In this document: positions 1 through 8,255 of the stretch, one piece after another
Position numbering within the stretch: position 1 is the first letter of the stretch
How the letters are laid out: every line of letters starts with the position of its first letter
DNA from: CAYRTD01 sp964528675
GTDB taxonomy: Bacteria > Bacteroidota > Bacteroidia > Bacteroidales > GCA-2748055
DNA length: 64,000 bases
Direction: 5' to 3'
NCBI GenBank assembly: GCA_964528675.1
Contig: CAZGTU010000011.1
Span: 20,592 to 84,591 of the forward strand
Translations under genes and position numbers: made by a program
The notes under the pieces: model-generated
The model's input: the letters and a program-made list of their open reading frames with translations, nothing else
The model's database searches: none
Told to the model about the DNA's origin: nothing

Positions 1-385
1 AACTGAGTTCATTCTCCTGTTCGAGTTCCTTATCAATTATTACTTTTACGTGATTTTCCTCATCGTTCAACAGACCGAAAACCGAAATGAATCCGGGTTT
101 TAAACCCAGGTATTTCTCCAGTCTCCAACCCGAAGCCATTGTCATGCTCCCCCGTCCGGTGATATCCTGGAGTTTTTTGATATCAATATTTTTATAGTAA
201 TTGAATATCACAAGGTAATGGTTCTTTCCATGATTATCACGGAAGAAGAGATTTTTGCACCTGAGAATGTTGCGGTCTTTCCAGAAATTATCCACGGGAG
301 GGAATTTGTTTCCTTCAACGGGATGTTCATTGAATTTTATGTTATTTTCCTTGAGGAAGCTGGTGACTTTTTCTTTTGTTGACAT
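1..385 (-). CDS. prdX: YbaK/ProX-type aminoacyl-tRNA deacylase (prolyl-tRNA editing), C-terminus cut by window edge
   Basis: Read from ATG at 385 down to the left edge, 128 codons are open. The product resembles the free-standing YbaK/EbsC-fold proteins that hydrolyse mischarged Ala-tRNA(Pro). Visible family blocks are CKNLFFRDNHGKNHYLVI (about residues 40-57), a K-x-L-Q-D-I-T-G-R-G segment, and FGLLNDEENHVKVIIDKEL (about 107-125), the PrdX/ProXp-ala style core. About 40 residues are missing beyond the window. The start lies directly against a C-rich leader: on this strand the bases before ATG are CCCCAACCCCAACCCC, so there is no Shine-Dalgarno sequence. It sits 32 bp downstream of the GH94 gene on the same strand and could be co-transcribed with it. 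The family assignment is firm; substrate specificity is inferred. Confidence 0.8.
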   Translation of the reverse strand, partial: MSTKEKVTSFLKENNIKFNEHPVEGNKFPPVDNFWKDRNILRCKNLFFRDNHGKNHYLVIFNYYKNIDIKKLQDITGRGSMTMASGWRLEKYLGLKPGFISVFGLLNDEENHVKVIIDKELEQENELS

Positions 386-417
386 GGGGTTGGGGTTGGG
401 GATTAGGGATTGGGGGA
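386..417. repeat. G-rich 7-bp-period tandem tract between two genes
   Basis: The whole spacer consists of units TGGGGTT, GGGGTTG, GGGATTA, GGGATTG and GGGGATTA. It has five runs of three or more G on the plus strand, so a G-quadruplex is possible there; transcripts of both flanking genes carry the C-rich complement. It fills exactly the space between the ATG at 385 and the stop of the GH94 gene at 418. Confidence 0.75.
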
Positions 418-2808
418 TTACATCCATACTTCTACTTTGTTTTCTTTTTCCATTTTATCATAAGGTATCTGATGACCTTCGAGCTCTTCTCCATTGAGAA
501 TGATCTTTTTTACTCCTTTCTGGGATCCATCGGGGTTGTTGAACTGAATATTCACGTTCTTTCCTCTTATGTATCTGCTTAGCCTGAATTCTTTCCAGTT
601 TTCAGGAATACAAGGATCAATGATCAATCCGTCATAACCCGGTCTGATCCCCAGAATATAATGAGAGGCTGCAAAATAGGCCCATGTTGCTGTGCCGCTC
701 AACCATGAAACCCTCGAATTACCATATCGTGGGCTGAATTTACTATGAGTGGATTGTGAGTAAACATAAGGCTCTATCTGTCTCAGTTCTGCTCTGTCAT
801 TATAAGCCGCAGGAAGGAAGGAACGATAGTAATTATAAGCCTGATTGCCGTTGCCAAGCATGGATTCGGCCATTACAGCCCAGCCCTGGGTATGATTGAA
901 TATGCCGGCATTTTCTTTCATGCCTTTATTCATCAGGGTGGCTCTTATTACCCTGAAATCGGTTTTATCATAGGGTGGAGCACAGACCATAATGCCATAT
1001 TCCGTATCGAGATGCTCTTTAACCGCATCCATCGCTTTCCTGGCTTTTTCGGGTGAGGCATGTCCGCTAATCACAGACCAGCTCTGGGGATTCATGAATA
1101 TCCGGCCTTCCTCACTTTCTTTTGACCCAAAGGGCAGTCCGTCATACCTGAAAGCGCGCTTATACCACTCACCATCCCAGGCTGAATTATCAATTTTCTG
1201 ATCGATCTCATCAAGCTGATCCTTGGCCCATTTTACCTCATCCGGTTTTTCAATGAAGGTGCAAATTTCCATATATATCTTCAGTGCATGGCGTAATTGC
1301 ATGGCCACAAATACGGTTTCACCCTCATGTCCCAGTTCAAGACAGTCGTTCCAATCGGCTTTTAATCCACAGGGCAGGCCATGAGAGCCTGTCCTGTTGA
1401 GGTTAAATTCTATGGCCCTGCGAAGATGACCAATTACAGTATCCTTACCTTTATCTGCGTATGGTAAGACTTTATGGTAAAATCCGGTTTCTCCTGTTTC
1501 TTTTACATATTCCTGCACCGAGTCGAATAACCACAGGCAGTCATCGGAACGGTATTCTTCTTCGGCGGGTTTTTTCTCTTTTCCTGGCTTGTGTGAGAAT
1601 TGCTTAACAATTGGCATAGCTCCACCGGTTGATACCTGTCCTGTTAACATGAGTTCAAGTCTTTCTCCCACTTCATCGGGAATAAGCTGTGTTGCTCCCA
1701 TGAAATCCTGCACGGTATCACGGTACCCCAATCCATCCCTTTCTCCTGCATATACAAGACTTGCGGCCCTGGACCAGTTGAAGGTGATCAATGAATTAAA
1801 AGGATTCCACATGTTTATCATACTGTTGAATTCCTTATCTGGAGTTTCTGCAAAAAACCCATCAATACGGTCATGCCAGTAATGTTTAAGTTCAAGGTAA
1901 GCTTTTTGCACATTCTTTAGGTCGGAATACTCCTTAATTGCTGCTTTTCCTTCTTTACCTGCTTTGCCAATACCCATTATAACAGCAAATTCCCTGCTTT
2001 CTCCGGCATCAAGTTCCAGATCAGTTTGCAGAGTCCCGCATGGATTATCGCCTGCTGCAAGTGAACCGGTCGTTTCACCGTTTTCAATAACAACAGGGTT
2101 GGCATATGTCCTGTATGGTCCTATGAAAGTTTCCCTGTCTGTGTCGAATCCGCTGACTTCTGCTCCGGCAAGTCCCAGGAAAGTATATCTTCCCTGATCC
2201 TTCTCTTCAAAATTATCGGGCATTTCCGGTAGGTGAACATTGGAACCATGGCTGATAATGTTATCCACGATATCCATTTTAGCAATGTACTGCGTATACT
2301 GAAGGTTGACCATATCATCCAGGGCATTCCAGTTGCAAGCATATTCTACATAGCTGAACATACGGAGGTTTCGTTTTCCGGAATCGTTGTTTTTCACCTT
2401 GATCCACCAGATCTCAAAGTCTTTGGCAAGAGGGACAAAATAGGTGGTTTTGCATTGGATATTTGAGTATTGAGATGAAATTATTGTATAAGCAGAGCCG
2501 TGCCTGCACTCTGATTTGAATTTTTCCAGCGGTTTTCCAACGGGTTGCCATGAAGCCGACCAGTAATCTTTTGAATCACGGTCGTGAAAGTACAGATATC
2601 TGCCGGGTTGATCCATAGGGATAGCATTAAAGCGAAGTCGTGTGAACCTTCCCTGTGCAGCCGACTGGAAAAAACTGTAACCACCCGCATTGTTGGTGAT
2701 AAGAGCTCCGTATCGTTTGGATCCGAGGTAATTGGACCAGCTTTTCGGGGTGTCAGGTCTTTCAATTACATATTCCCTCTTTTTATCATCGAAATATCCG
2801 TATTTCAT
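418..2808 (-). CDS. GH94 family glycoside phosphorylase (cellobiose/chitobiose phosphorylase-like)
   Basis: The 796-residue protein has the GH94 architecture: an N-terminal beta-sandwich domain, a linker helix region, an (alpha/alpha)6 barrel and a C-terminal cap. GH94 enzymes split beta-linked disaccharides with phosphate to give a sugar 1-phosphate. Motifs seen are NNAGGYSFF near the N-terminus (sugar binding), GYRDTVQDFMG near residue 365, and ADWNDCLEL, whose DWND at 485-488 carries the general-acid aspartate. Length fits the single-module cellobiose and N,N'-diacetylchitobiose phosphorylases (about 800 residues) rather than cyclic glucan synthases. There is no signal peptide, so a cytoplasmic role in salvage of imported disaccharides is expected. 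Donor sugar cannot be decided by eye. No transporter or other sugar gene is adjacent. Confidence 0.88.
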   Translation of the reverse strand: MKYGYFDDKKREYVIERPDTPKSWSNYLGSKRYGALITNNAGGYSFFQSAAQGRFTRLRFNAIPMDQPGRYLYFHDRDSKDYWSASWQPVGKPLEKFKSECRHGSAYTIISSQYSNIQCKTTYFVPLAKDFEIWWIKVKNNDSGKRNLRMFSYVEYACNWNALDDMVNLQYTQYIAKMDIVDNIISHGSNVHLPEMPDNFEEKDQGRYTFLGLAGAEVSGFDTDRETFIGPYRTYANPVVIENGETTGSLAAGDNPCGTLQTDLELDAGESREFAVIMGIGKAGKEGKAAIKEYSDLKNVQKAYLELKHYWHDRIDGFFAETPDKEFNSMINMWNPFNSLITFNWSRAASLVYAGERDGLGYRDTVQDFMGATQLIPDEVGERLELMLTGQVSTGGAMPIVKQFSHKPGKEKKPAEEEYRSDDCLWLFDSVQEYVKETGETGFYHKVLPYADKGKDTVIGHLRRAIEFNLNRTGSHGLPCGLKADWNDCLELGHEGETVFVAMQLRHALKIYMEICTFIEKPDEVKWAKDQLDEIDQKIDNSAWDGEWYKRAFRYDGLPFGSKESEEGRIFMNPQSWSVISGHASPEKARKAMDAVKEHLDTEYGIMVCAPPYDKTDFRVIRATLMNKGMKENAGIFNHTQGWAVMAESMLGNGNQAYNYYRSFLPAAYNDRAELRQIEPYVYSQSTHSKFSPRYGNSRVSWLSGTATWAYFAASHYILGIRPGYDGLIIDPCIPENWKEFRLSRYIRGKNVNIQFNNPDGSQKGVKKIILNGEELEGHQIPYDKMEKENKVEVWM

Positions 2809-2945
2809 ATCAAGCTTGGTTAATTTGATCAGACATAATTAGTAAAAAGTGGTGATATTGCCAAATGGATAAGCATGAAGAGTATACACGAAGAGGGTAG
2901 TTGAAATCATCTTCATATATTTCTGAGCCCTTTACTTTTTCGTAG

Positions 2946-2984
2946 CAAAAAAAAACCGCCCCAATAATTTGAGACGGTTTTTTG
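2946..2984 (-). terminator. Intrinsic terminator of groSL
   Basis: On the minus strand the RNA reads ACCGUCUC, loop AAAUUAUU, GGGGCGGU and then a run of U. This gives an 8-bp stem with two G-U pairs, starting 24 bp after the groL stop. The plus-strand version has mismatches, so it acts mainly on groL. Confidence 0.8.
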
Positions 2985-3007
2985 ATAATATATAAGTGGA
3001 TGATTGA

Positions 3008-4642
3008 TTACATCATTCCGCCCATACCGGGAGCTCCACCACCTGCTGGCATTTGTGGCTCATCTTCGGGCTGATCAATAAGAACGCATTCTGTAGTGAG
3101 GAACATACCGGCAATTGATGCGGCATTTTCCAGTGCAATACGAGCCACTTTAGTAGGATCAATAACTCCTGCTTCAAAGAGGTTTTCGTATTTTTCATTA
3201 CTTGCGTTATAACCGTAGTCGCCTTTGCCTTCTTTGACAGCCTGAACAACAACAGAACCTTCAAGACCTGCGTTTTCTACGATTTGACGGATAGGCTCTT
3301 CAAGTGCCCTGCGTACAATGTTGATTCCGGTATTCTGGTCTGGATTATCACCTTTAAGATTATCGAGAGCTTCTACGGCCCTGATGTAAGCGATTCCACC
3401 ACCGGGGATAATACCTTCTTCAACGGCAGCACGGGTTGCACTGAGTGCATCTTCAAAACGGTCTTTCTTTTCTTTCATTTCCACTTCAGAAGCTGCTCCT
3501 ACGTACAGAACTGCAACACCTCCAGCGAGTTTGGCAAGTCTTTCCTGGAGTTTTTCTTTATCATAGTCTGAAGTAGTGTTTTCGATCTGTTTCTTGATCT
3601 GACCAACGCGAGCGTCAATGTTGCTCTTTTCACCGGCACCATTCACTATAGTGGTGTTCTCCTTATCAATGGTGATCTTTTCGGCGCTACCCAGCATATC
3701 GAGCTCAGCACCTTCTAATTTAAGACCCTTTTCTTCGGATATTACGGTACCACCGGTCAGGATAGCAATATCCTCGAGCATTTCTTTTCTTCTGTCACCA
3801 AAACCCGGAGCTTTAACAGCTGCAATCTTAAGTGAACCGCGAAGCTTATTTACTACAAGTGTCGCAAGCGCCTCACCATCAACATCTTCGGATATAATGA
3901 GTAAAGGTTTGCCTGTTTGAGCTGCTTTTTCAAGGATAGGAAGAAGATCTTTCATTGTTGAGATCTTCTTGTCGTGAATAAGGATCAGAGGTGTCTCCAG
4001 TACAGCTTCCATTTTTTCAGTATCGGTTACGAAGTATGGAGATATATATCCACGATCGAATTGCATACCTTCTACAACCTCAACACTGGTTTCTGAAGTT
4101 TTAGCTTCCTCTACTGTAATAACTCCTTCTTTTTTAACCTTCGACATTGCTTCTGCAATCATTGCTCCGATATTTGGATCATTATTGGCAGATATAGCAG
4201 CAACCTGTTCAATCTTTTTATTATCATCACCAACTTCATTTGACTGCTCTTTGAGGTTTTTAACAACAGCCTCTACAGCTTTGTCGATACCTCTTTTAAG
4301 ATCCATCGGATTAGCGCCGGCAGTGACGTTTTTAAGCCCAACCTGTACAATAGACTGAGCGAGAACTGTAGCGGTGGTTGTTCCGTCACCTGCATCATCA
4401 TTGGTTTTGGAAGCTACTTCCTTAACCATCTGTGCACCTACATTTTCAAAAGGATCTTCGAGTTCGATTTCTTTTGCAACAGTTACACCGTCTTTTGTGA
4501 TTTGAGGTGCTCCAAATTTTTTCTCGATCACTACATTACGACCTCTTGGACCAAGCGTTACCTTGACCGCGTTAGCCAGAGCATCAACTCCTTTTTTTAA
4601 CTGGTCGCGTGCTTCAATATCAAATTTGATTTCTTTTGCCAT
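3008..4642 (-). CDS. groL: 60 kDa chaperonin GroEL
   Basis: Full-length 544-residue GroEL, the ATP-driven folding chamber that works with GroES in the cytoplasm. Diagnostic stretches include VTLGPRGRNVVIEKKFG near residue 30, DGTTTATVLAQ near 87 (ATP site), the GIDKAVE helix, and GGVAVLYVGAASEVEMKEKK. The tail ends in the usual Gly-Met repeat (GGGAPGMGGMM). It is the second gene of a groS-groL pair, 33 bp after groS, and ends in a strong terminator. No CIRCE inverted repeat is visible upstream, so HrcA control is not supported by the sequence. A single unremarkable group I chaperonin. Confidence 0.98.
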   Translation of the reverse strand: MAKEIKFDIEARDQLKKGVDALANAVKVTLGPRGRNVVIEKKFGAPQITKDGVTVAKEIELEDPFENVGAQMVKEVASKTNDDAGDGTTTATVLAQSIVQVGLKNVTAGANPMDLKRGIDKAVEAVVKNLKEQSNEVGDDNKKIEQVAAISANNDPNIGAMIAEAMSKVKKEGVITVEEAKTSETSVEVVEGMQFDRGYISPYFVTDTEKMEAVLETPLILIHDKKISTMKDLLPILEKAAQTGKPLLIISEDVDGEALATLVVNKLRGSLKIAAVKAPGFGDRRKEMLEDIAILTGGTVISEEKGLKLEGAELDMLGSAEKITIDKENTTIVNGAGEKSNIDARVGQIKKQIENTTSDYDKEKLQERLAKLAGGVAVLYVGAASEVEMKEKKDRFEDALSATRAAVEEGIIPGGGIAYIRAVEALDNLKGDNPDQNTGINIVRRALEEPIRQIVENAGLEGSVVVQAVKEGKGDYGYNASNEKYENLFEAGVIDPTKVARIALENAASIAGMFLTTECVLIDQPEDEPQMPAGGGAPGMGGMM

Positions 4643-4675
4643 TTTTATTAGGATTTTAAATTATTGATTTTTTGA

Positions 4676-4954
4676 TTAAACAATTGCAAGAATTTCAGAT
4701 TGCTTCATGATGATATAATCGCTATCATCGATGGTAATTTCTGTTCCTGAATATTTACCGTATATAACTACATCACCTTTTTTAACTTCCATTTTCTCGT
4801 CATTTGTTCCAGGACCTACAGCTACAACAGTGCCTTTTTGAGGCTTTTCTTTTGCTGTTTCGGGAATGATAATCCCACTTGCTGTTTTTTCTTCAGCACT
4901 GAGTGGTTCAATTATTACACGATCACCTAAAGGTTTTACGTTAAGATCTGCCAT
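4676..4954 (-). CDS. groS: 10 kDa co-chaperonin GroES
   Basis: The 92-residue lid protein of the GroEL chamber. It begins MADLNVKPLGDRVIIEP and contains the mobile-loop region EEKTASGIIIPETAKEKPQ followed by GTVVAVGPG. Length is normal (92-97 residues). It is first in the operon, with groL following after 33 bp on the same strand. The 257-bp space upstream, to secG, contains a candidate Bacteroidota promoter whose -7 motif is TATATTTG. Confidence 0.98.
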   Translation of the reverse strand: MADLNVKPLGDRVIIEPLSAEEKTASGIIIPETAKEKPQKGTVVAVGPGTNDEKMEVKKGDVVIYGKYSGTEITIDDSDYIIMKQSEILAIV

Positions 4955-5090
4955 TTTTTATGGTTTTTAAATTGTTCGACATGATTTGTTTCGACCTCTG
5001 CTGATCATATTTTATGCCAAATGATAATTTATCGCTTATTAGGGGTTCTTTTGACAGATTTACATTGATGTCAGAAGTTGAAGAAAATAG

Positions 5091-5125
5091 CAAATATAAC
5101 CTAAAGGGTTGAAAATAAAATAGAT
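5091..5125 (-). promoter_or_regulatory. Candidate sigma-ABfr-type promoter of groSL
   Basis: On the minus strand TATATTTG (complement of 5091-5098) matches the Bacteroidota -7 consensus TAnnTTTG exactly. A T-rich ATTTT stretch about 19 bases upstream stands in for the -33 TTTG. Transcription would start about 130 nt before groS. The match is to a short consensus and is not confirmed. Confidence 0.4.
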
Positions 5126-5153
5126 GAGTTATATTGTGAATGTAGGTAGGGAT

Positions 5154-5186
5154 AAAAAAAAATGTCAGTACTATGACATACTGACA
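5154..5186 (-). terminator. Intrinsic terminator of secG
   Basis: A perfect 8-bp inverted repeat, TGTCAGTA, loop of 8, TACTGACA. On the minus strand it is followed by a run of T (5154-5162). It lies 26 bp past the secG stop and separates the secG operon from groSL. Confidence 0.85.
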
Positions 5187-5211
5187 CTCTTTAAAGCTTT
5201 TTAAATTTGTG

Positions 5212-5568
5212 CTACTCTTGATTGTCTTCCTGGGAAGGGGATTCACCACCTTCAGATTCGGGAAGGTTGATTGTATTATTCCCGGGTTGATTCAGAAGAC
5301 TTTCATCAAACTCTCCTTCTACCATGGATCTTTCCTCTTGCTCGGCCTGGGGAAGCGTTACAGTGGCCAGGAGACTGAATACAAGAAGGGCTGCAGCAAG
5401 TGTCCATGTGGCTTTCTCAAGGAAGTCGGCTGTTTTTCTCACTCCCATATATTGATTCGAAGAGGCAAAATTCGAAGCCAGGCCTCCGCCTTTTGAATTC
5501 TGCACCAGTACAATAAGAGTAAGCAAAATACAAACTATAATAATTAATATAACAAAAAGGGTATGCAT
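5212..5568 (-). CDS. secG: Preprotein translocase subunit SecG
   Basis: A 118-residue inner membrane protein, the small accessory subunit of the SecYEG channel. Two membrane helices are visible (about residues 3-23 and 53-74), joined by the SecG signature NSKGGGLASNF at 24-34. A charged, Glu/Ser-rich tail of about 40 residues follows, which is long for SecG but common in Bacteroidota. It is the last gene of the run sigma-54 activator, lptE, TPR-like gene, secG, lying 7 bp after the previous stop, and a clear terminator follows. Confidence 0.92.
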   Translation of the reverse strand: MHTLFVILIIIVCILLTLIVLVQNSKGGGLASNFASSNQYMGVRKTADFLEKATWTLAAALLVFSLLATVTLPQAEQEERSMVEGEFDESLLNQPGNNTINLPESEGGESPSQEDNQE

Positions 5569-5575
5569 TTTTTTA

Positions 5576-6289
5576 TTATTTATTGCTTAATAATTTTTTA
5601 ATTTCTTCAATTTGAGTCGCAAAGTAAACACTTTTTTCCGGATATTTCAAACTTAATTTCTCATAGGCAAAAATGGCTTTTGAATAGAGTCCCTGCTTGA
5701 GGTAAATCTGTGCAAGTGTGTCTGTTATAAAACTTTCGCTTTCTTCAACACTTTTTCGTGAGACATCTCCTTCAATGTTGCTTTTTTTATCAGCGGGAAT
5801 GGGGCCGGGGTCAATTTCCAGGAACCTGTCAATCAGATGATCTTTTTTATTGTTTTTTTCATCCAGTTTATCAATCCACCTGGTGAATTCAGAGTTATTT
5901 TCCGGATTTTTCAGGTATTCTCCCGGATCTTTGTCCTCTGAGTTCTCTTCTTCACCTGCATTATAGCTAAAATCGAGTAATTCATTTTCTTCTTTTGAGG
6001 GTTCAGGATGGACCTCGATTTTAATGTCTTCTTTTTCTGATAGATCTTTTGCAGTCAGTTCATCCCAAATATCACTGTTCAGGATCTGAAAAAGCCTTTT
6101 TCTGTCATGAATATAAATGATATGTTCCTTTAGTTCGCTTTCAAACTCGGCAGGTCTTTCCTTTTTACATTTCAGTAACCAGACAATATGCAGTACAGAG
6201 AACCATGGATATTTTTCCAGTAGATCCTTGAGCGCAGCAAAATCAATGCTGTCAGGATTTTGCAAAAGATTTTGAGGAGTGTTTTCCAT
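5576..6289 (-). CDS. Uncharacterised protein with C-terminal TPR-like repeat
   Basis: A 237-residue protein with no signal peptide and no membrane helix. The N-terminal part (1-60) is helical with aromatic residues (KYPWFSVLHIVWLLKCKK). The middle (75-165) is acidic and low in complexity. The C-terminus (about 185-235) has one recognisable tetratricopeptide-like helix pair, TLAQIYLKQGLYSKAIFAYEKL. It lies 3 bp after lptE and 7 bp before secG. I recall a protein of this kind in the same place in many Bacteroidota, which would suggest a link to envelope export. No function can be assigned. Confidence 0.75.
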   Translation of the reverse strand: MENTPQNLLQNPDSIDFAALKDLLEKYPWFSVLHIVWLLKCKKERPAEFESELKEHIIYIHDRKRLFQILNSDIWDELTAKDLSEKEDIKIEVHPEPSKEENELLDFSYNAGEEENSEDKDPGEYLKNPENNSEFTRWIDKLDEKNNKKDHLIDRFLEIDPGPIPADKKSNIEGDVSRKSVEESESFITDTLAQIYLKQGLYSKAIFAYEKLSLKYPEKSVYFATQIEEIKKLLSNK

Positions 6290-6292
6290 GTT

Positions 6293-6820
6293 CTACCAGT
6301 TTACAAATGCCCTGTTAAATATATCATTTACAAGTTGATCAACAATGGATTCAATTAGCTCCCCTTCAACATCGGCAAGGGCCTGGGAGCTGGGATATTC
6401 TTCGTATCTCGAGAAATTTGTATCGAAACTGTCATCAGGATTGAAAGAATTGGTGTACTTCACTCTTACAGTTATTGTCAGTCGATTCAATGCAGCCACT
6501 TCATCTCCGGTTATTGCCGTGGGCCTGGTTTCGTAATTTTCAACCTCACCGGAAAAATCCACATCTCCGAAACCACTGACAAGCTCCAGACGGGTCTGTC
6601 CTTCAATTCTGTCTCTTAAGGCATCGGTAAAGACCTGGCTCAGTTGCGCCTGTACCACAGGTGCCCGGTTTTGAAAGTACTGAACTGAAAAAGTCTCTAT
6701 CTCAGGAGCAATGGTAGCTCCCCTGAAGGAATAATTGACTGTACATGAAGGCGACACAAAAAGTAAGCCTGTAGCGATGAACAGAATGCTGAAGACATAT
6801 CTCATCTTCTTCTTAAGCAT
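6293..6820 (-). CDS. lptE: LPS assembly lipoprotein LptE
   Basis: LptE-like protein that would plug the LptD barrel and help insert LPS into the outer membrane. The start is set at the ATG at 6820 (MLKKKMRYVFSILF), giving 175 residues. An open frame continues further upstream, but that part lies inside the preceding regulator gene. The ATG overlaps the regulator's stop by 8 bp; the ATG at 6805 is also possible. A signal peptide ends at FVSPSC, an imperfect lipobox with Cys near residue 26. The body contains TVNYSFRGATI and a beta-rich LptE/RlpB-like pattern ending QLVNDIFNRAFVNW. Bacteroidota LptE is poorly conserved, so context (kdsB nearby, lptC elsewhere in the window) supports the call. 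Confidence 0.85.
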   Translation of the reverse strand: MLKKKMRYVFSILFIATGLLFVSPSCTVNYSFRGATIAPEIETFSVQYFQNRAPVVQAQLSQVFTDALRDRIEGQTRLELVSGFGDVDFSGEVENYETRPTAITGDEVAALNRLTITVRVKYTNSFNPDDSFDTNFSRYEEYPSSQALADVEGELIESIVDQLVNDIFNRAFVNW

Positions 6821-8048
6821 CAATGCCATGTTCTTTGATTTTCCGGTAAAGCGTACGTTCTGAAATTCCAAGTTCTTTTGCTGCGTGCTTTCTTTTTCCA
6901 TTATGTTTATCCAGTGCTTTACGAATAAGTTCTATTTCTTTATCTTCCAGGGAGAGAGATTCTTCTATTATTTCTTCAGTGTCAAGAATATCTTCCTCGG
7001 GAGGACGATTATATTGATGTTTTCGGATTTGTTCGGGAGATCTGATCTCTTCATTATCATCATCATAAAGCTTTTCGATCAAGCTTGCATTATTTTTTCG
7101 AATATCTGCCCGCGAAGGCTCATCCTGCATAAGATCATGAACAAGCTTTTTAAGATCGTTCATATCATTTTTCATATCAAAAAGGATCTTATAAAGAATT
7201 TCTCTTTCTGATGAAAAGGTATCTCTGTCTACCGATCCTTTGACAAGAGCCGGAAGTTTAGATGATTGAAAATCAGGAAGATATTTCAATAAAACCTCGC
7301 TATCTATGGTTCTTTCCTGTTCGATGATGGATATTTGTTCCGCCAGGTTTTTAAGTTGTCTTACATTGCCGGGCCATTCATAATTTTCAAGTGCTTTTTT
7401 TGCATCTTCAGTCAGGTTTATGGACGGCATGCGGTATCTTTCAGCAAAATCGGAAGCAAATTTTCTGAATAACAGACTAATATCATCTCCTCTTTTTCGA
7501 AGGGGAGGAATGTTTATGGGAACTGTATTCAACCGGTAATAAAGATCCTCCCGGAATTTATTATTTTTAATTGCCTCTAAGATATCTACGTTTGTTGCAG
7601 CAATTACCCTCACATTGGTTTTTTGGACTTTAGAGGAGCCTACTCTTAAAAATTCTCCGCTTTCCAATACTCTGAGTAAACGCACCTGCGTGGAAAGCGG
7701 CAGTTCTGCTACCTCATCCAGGAAGATAGTTCCTCCATCCGCTACTTCGAAATATCCCTTTCTTGAATCATGAGCCCCGGTATAAGCGCCTTTTTCGTGC
7801 CCGAATAATTCAGAATCGATGGTTCCATCCGGAATGGCTCCGCAGTTTACCGCGATATACTGACCGTGTTTTCTCGAACTCAGGCTATGAATGATCTGGG
7901 GAAATACTTCTTTCCCTGTTCCACTTTCACCCGTGATCAGAACTGTAAGATCGGTTGAAGCTACCTGAATTGCAATATCGATGGCATGATTCAAACCCGG
8001 GTAGTTTCCTATAATTCCAAACCTTTGTTTTATTTGTTGTATATTCAC
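6813..8048 (-). CDS. Sigma-54-dependent transcriptional activator (AAA+ and Fis domains, no receiver)
   Basis: A 411-residue bacterial enhancer-binding protein. The AAA+ domain (about 12-245) has Walker A GESGTGKE at 40-47, the sigma-54 contact loop as GAYTGA at 87-92 (Tyr instead of the usual Phe), and Walker B FLDEVAEL near 109. A Ser/Glu-rich linker with coiled-coil character follows (about 270-365). A Fis-type helix-turn-helix closes the protein: HAAKELGISERTLYRKI, about 389-405. There is no N-terminal receiver, GAF or PAS domain, so activity is not controlled by an obvious phosphorelay. It is first in a run with lptE, overlapping it by 8 bp. Targets are unknown; one candidate sigma-54 promoter lies 3.4 kb away at 11488-11503. 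Confidence 0.92.
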   Translation of the reverse strand: MNIQQIKQRFGIIGNYPGLNHAIDIAIQVASTDLTVLITGESGTGKEVFPQIIHSLSSRKHGQYIAVNCGAIPDGTIDSELFGHEKGAYTGAHDSRKGYFEVADGGTIFLDEVAELPLSTQVRLLRVLESGEFLRVGSSKVQKTNVRVIAATNVDILEAIKNNKFREDLYYRLNTVPINIPPLRKRGDDISLLFRKFASDFAERYRMPSINLTEDAKKALENYEWPGNVRQLKNLAEQISIIEQERTIDSEVLLKYLPDFQSSKLPALVKGSVDRDTFSSEREILYKILFDMKNDMNDLKKLVHDLMQDEPSRADIRKNNASLIEKLYDDDNEEIRSPEQIRKHQYNRPPEEDILDTEEIIEESLSLEDKEIELIRKALDKHNGKRKHAAKELGISERTLYRKIKEHGIDA

Positions 8049-8177
8049 CAGATCATTAAATTTTTATTCCTATTCTTATAAAATTCCACCAAAAAGATTG
8101 TTTTGAATAATTGGTCAAATACCAGATGAAATACAGTGAAATCTTATTTTTTGCATTTCCTGACAAAATATCCTTAT

Positions 8178-8210
8178 TATTGTGACAAAATTACAATATA
8201 AATAGTTTTT
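8178..8210 (+). promoter_or_regulatory. Candidate promoter of kdsB
   Basis: TATTG at 8178-8182, a 20-bp spacer, then TAGTTTTT at 8203-8210. The -7 half matches TAnnTTTG except for its last base. It lies 46 bp before the kdsB ATG in the 207-bp divergent spacer shared with the sigma-54 activator gene. Confidence 0.3.
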
Positions 8211-8255
8211 TTCTAAGCAGACAGTAAATAAAAACGAAAAATACCAATTTTCAGT

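Noticed and set aside
386..417. Telomere-like or replication origin sequence
   Set aside because: It is a short G-rich 7-bp repeat in a bacterial spacer; there are no DnaA boxes or origin genes around it.
3013..3920. Open frames antisense to or out of frame with groL
   Set aside because: They are shadows of a strongly biased coding sequence and have no homology or start signals.
4955..5160. CIRCE element for HrcA control of groSL
   Set aside because: No TTAGCACTC-N9-GAGTGCTAA or close variant is present upstream of groS.
6821..6901. Longer N-terminus for LptE
   Set aside because: It lies within the end of the sigma-54 activator gene and would bury the signal peptide 30 residues inside.
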